A stretch of DNA of 64,000 bases from Syngnathus acus (taxonomy: Eukaryota; Chordata; Actinopteri; Syngnathiformes; Syngnathidae), in contig NC_051098.1 of NCBI RefSeq assembly GCF_901709675.1, positions 426,000-489,999 on the forward strand, in the 5' to 3' direction. The notes under the pieces are model-generated. The model saw only the letters and a list, made by a program, of their open reading frames with translations. It had not been told where the DNA came from and ran no database searches. The position numbers and the translations under genes are program-made. Below, in pieces: positions 61,690 through 64,000 of this stretch (position 1 is its first letter; each line of letters starts with the position of its first letter).

Positions 61690-62250
61690 CGCTCCCGCAA
61701 CTGCTGCATGGTCGCCACAGAGCTGGGCTCCAGCGGCGCAAGACGCACGACCGCCCCCCGACCCAGTTCCGACGGCGCGGATGCTGCGGCCGCCACCAGT
61801 TCCGGCGGCGCGGATCCAGCGACCGTTACCCAGTCGGCCTTCGGCGGCGTGTGACGAGTGGCTGCCACCCGACCCAGTTCCAGCAACGCAAAATGCACGG
61901 TTGCCACCCAGACCCAGTTCCGACGGCGTGGATGCTGCGGCTGCCACCAGTTCCGGCGGCGCAGATCCAGCGGCCGTCACCCAGTCGGCCTTCAGCGGCG
62001 CATGACGCACGGCCGCCCCCCGACCCAGTTCCGACGGCGCGGATGCTGCGGCCGCCACCAGTTCCGGCGGCGTGGATCCAGCGGCCGTCTCCCAGTTGGC
62101 CTTCGGCGGCGTGTGACGTGCGGCCGCCACCTTGACCCAGTTACGACGGCGTGGATGCTGCGGCTGCCACCACTTCCGGCGGCGCGGATCCAGCGGCCGT
62201 CACCCACTCTGCTTTCAGCGGCGCAAGACGCACAGCCGACCCAGTCCCGA
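61690..62250. repeat. ~105-150-bp GC-rich tandem array between LTR copies
   Basis: CCGACGGCGYGGATGCTGCG recurs near 61768, 61920, 62029, 62142 and (partly) 62247, alternating with CCACCAGTTCCGGCGGCG and AGCGGCCGTCACCCAGTCGG. Both strands are open in several frames, giving Pro/Arg- or Ala/Gly-rich readings that are probably artefacts. Confidence 0.85.
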
Positions 62251-62613
62251 CGGCGCGGTTTCTGTCTGTGTGCTCGCCACTCCCCTCCTGTGTGCCCATG
62301 ATTAGTGTGATCATTCTCACCTGCCTCTTGTTACCTGTCTTGTATTTAAGTCCTGTCTGTGTGTCACTCCCTGTCGGATCATTGCTTGTCTGTTGTTGCG
62401 TGTGCGTGTTGTGTGTTGTGTGTTAGTGTCACGATGTCTTTTTGGTTCCTGTTGCTGTCGTCATGTCCTGCTGTCTTCCTGTTTCACGGCCCGGTCAGTC
62501 ACTCAAGTTATTGTTTTGTTAAGTCGTGTCAGTTTGCCTTTTGAGTTCTCCAATAAACCCTGGTCCAAGCTGGATTTGGTCGCCCTGCTCCATTTCCATC
62601 CCGAACCATGACA
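62251..62613 (+). mobile_element. LTR copy 2, missing its first ~65 bp
   Basis: Matches 61306-61664 almost base for base (CTTGTATTTAAGTCC with a 3-bp difference) and ends CCATGACA. Both copies are followed by CTTTCTGTTGCTTGGA. Confidence 0.78.
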
Positions 62614-62629
62614 CCTTTCTGTTGCTTGG

Positions 62630-63390
62630 ATGCAAGGAGAAGATAGATTATTTTGTTGTCCTGTCGTAGAGAGCAGGTCTTACGGATTGTTGCTCTACCT
62701 GTGCTGTTGTTTGAAATCTCAGAGTGAGAATGAGTTAAAAATTGGACAGAGTTAGCGACGCATAAAACAGAAAAAGGTGAGGTTAGTCATCGGCAAGGCA
62801 AGCTTGGGTCGGTTTTCTCACAGCTTTGGGGACTACTGGAATTTCTGGACTACAGCACCTCATTATGAGCCACACCAGCTAAAATTAGGGAAAAATATTG
62901 GTTCGCTCTGTTATGGGCCGCACCTGACTATAAATTGCAGTGGTTTTAATGTTTAGTTACTACCCAATCCACTTGCTACAACTGTTGATACAAACAGTGT
63001 CATGAATGTAAGACCCCATAATGCCACAAGCCTGAAAACTCAGGCTATTCAAAAGCATCTTTGTTTTCAAAGACAATGCTCGCTTTTATTATGGAAATCT
63101 CATCACGCCCTTGCCTGCGATGCCCTCCATAATTTCCAACATTTTTCTCTCTCTAAATAGCATCTTTGTTTTTTGTCAAAATCTTGTTTTTACATAAATT
63201 CTACTTGTTTTGAAGAAATTATGCACAAATACAGTTTGGCATGTTGGTATAGCATGTATAGTATGATAAACCGCATTCTATAATTTGTAACAGTTGCACT
63301 TATTGGATTTCCTTCAGATAAATGCTGTATTGAATGTTTAGTGACAGGGACACACTTTGGTCCACCAACCTGTCACACTGGTTCCAGGAT
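62630..63390. other. Unassigned DNA
   Basis: No gene, LTR or inverted repeat recognised. A short GGGCCGCACCTGACTATAAA word near 62913 faintly recalls the GGACTATAA MITE family. Confidence 0.3.
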
Positions 63391-63394
63391 GGCA

Positions 63395-63470
63395 TTTCAA
63401 CGTACAGTAGAACCCCGGATCTTGAGGCTAAATCATTCCAGAAGGAGCGTCAAGAAGTGAAGCCTTTGTG
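63395..63470. mobile_element. Diverged mariner-type end
   Basis: GTACAGTAGAACCCCGGATC and the following words parallel the mariner-type end at 63873 but are decayed. Confidence 0.35.
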
Positions 63471-63872
63471 TTCTGAACCAATTTGTATAATTTTGTCTAA
63501 AACACAACATAAAACAACAAAAATACACTACAGCAAAAGCTTGGATGACATCCTTACGCAGTTTGTATGTGGCATTTGACATGGATATTTAAAAGACAAA
63601 TAATGAGCAAAAAATAAATTAAACACGACAAAATAATATAAAAAAAATAATGTCCCAAAAGCTAATCAATGTGAAAGAAAGGAAGGCTATTGTTTACAAA
63701 TACAGTGTGATGTATGTAAGTGCACACAGGCACATCTACTTGTCATTACGTGTGTGCAGAAGTTGAGCTGGTGTGTTGCATCTCGTGGATATGTTCATTT
63801 TTGAAAAGGCCCCGCATTAAAGCTTGCCCTGAAAAATATCTCCTGTCCAGGCTCTTAAATATAACACAGTAC
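63471..63872. other. Unassigned AT-rich DNA
   Basis: No coding or repeat ends seen between the two mariner-type ends. Confidence 0.3.
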
Positions 63873-64000
63873 AGTCAAACCTGAGTTTTCGAACGTCCCG
63901 GTTCTCGAACAAATCGGAACTCGAACGAAAAATTCGAGATTTTATGCTTCGGTTGTCGAACAAAATTCGGAGGTCGAACCTCGTGAGATGAGCCGAAAGG
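63873..64000. mobile_element. Mariner-type transposon end at window edge
   Basis: TACAGTCAAACCTGAGTTTT, CGAACGTCCCGGTTCTCGAA and repeated TCGAAC words are typical of teleost Tc1/mariner terminal repeats. The element runs off the right edge. Confidence 0.65.

Noticed and set aside
61577-62301. Long Pro/Arg- or Ala/Gly-rich open frames on both strands
   Set aside because: They follow a GC-rich ~105-150-bp tandem array lacking stop codons in several frames at once; no domain or start context supports a protein.

Overview
This window is vertebrate nuclear DNA, almost certainly from a teleost fish. It has one intron-rich host gene set in a dense nest of repeats typical of teleosts: Rex1/Babar-like, Rex3/RTE-like and L2-like LINEs, tRNA-derived SINEs, Ty3/gypsy and endogenous-retrovirus LTRs, hAT and Tc1/mariner DNA transposons, and MITEs. 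There are no operons, CRISPR arrays, rRNA genes or free-standing tRNA genes.

Host gene. A class 3 aldehyde dehydrogenase gene lies on the minus strand. I could place seven coding exons from the start codon at 33867 down to 5992. They give 370 codons without a stop or frame break, and all six internal junctions keep phase. NAD(P)-site and catalytic residues are present (Asn113, Glu208, Cys242 in this numbering). The C-terminal exons (about 90-120 residues) are not in the window and should lie left of position 1. Introns 2, 3, 4 and 7 are bloated by transposons.

Layout. 1-5,700: gypsy pol remnant, minisatellites, a short hAT element, a decayed Rex3 and an antisense LINE linker. 5,992-6,581: exons 7, 6 and 5. 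6,755-12,428: a hAT element holding an L2 LINE, itself split by a second hAT. 12,536-17,030: an ERV solo LTR, a small LTR element with a tRNA-Trp-type primer site, and a large foldback palindrome. 17,287-17,495: exon 4. 17,595-22,343: hAT containing Rex1 containing L2, then a Rex3 with its (GATG)n tail. 22,730-22,815: exon 3. 23,300-32,420: SINEs, an LTR, a LINE endonuclease fragment, MITEs and a nearly intact Rex1-like reverse transcriptase. 32,736-33,867: exons 2 and 1. 34,000-44,424: SINE, LINEs, hAT elements with transposase remnants and a second Rex1-like LINE. 44,425-54,470: a broken ERV (LTR, tRNA-Tyr-type primer site, gag) carrying a solo LTR and MITE/Tc1/Rex3 nests. 54,500-57,100: low-repeat DNA with weak exon candidates. 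57,150-64,000: Rex1, SINE, Rex3, an LTR pair around tandem repeats, and a mariner-type end at the edge.

The mobile elements interact. Two SINE families share 3' ends with LINEs present here (Rex3 and Rex1 types), one SINE is fused to a Rex1 tail, and many insertions are dated relative to one another by exact target-site duplications. I found no clearly new biochemical system. The most unusual structures are the foldback palindrome (15,243-16,976), the LTR pairs enclosing only tandem repeats, the SINE-Rex1 chimera and the ERV nest. Family names were assigned by recognising motifs, without database searches.
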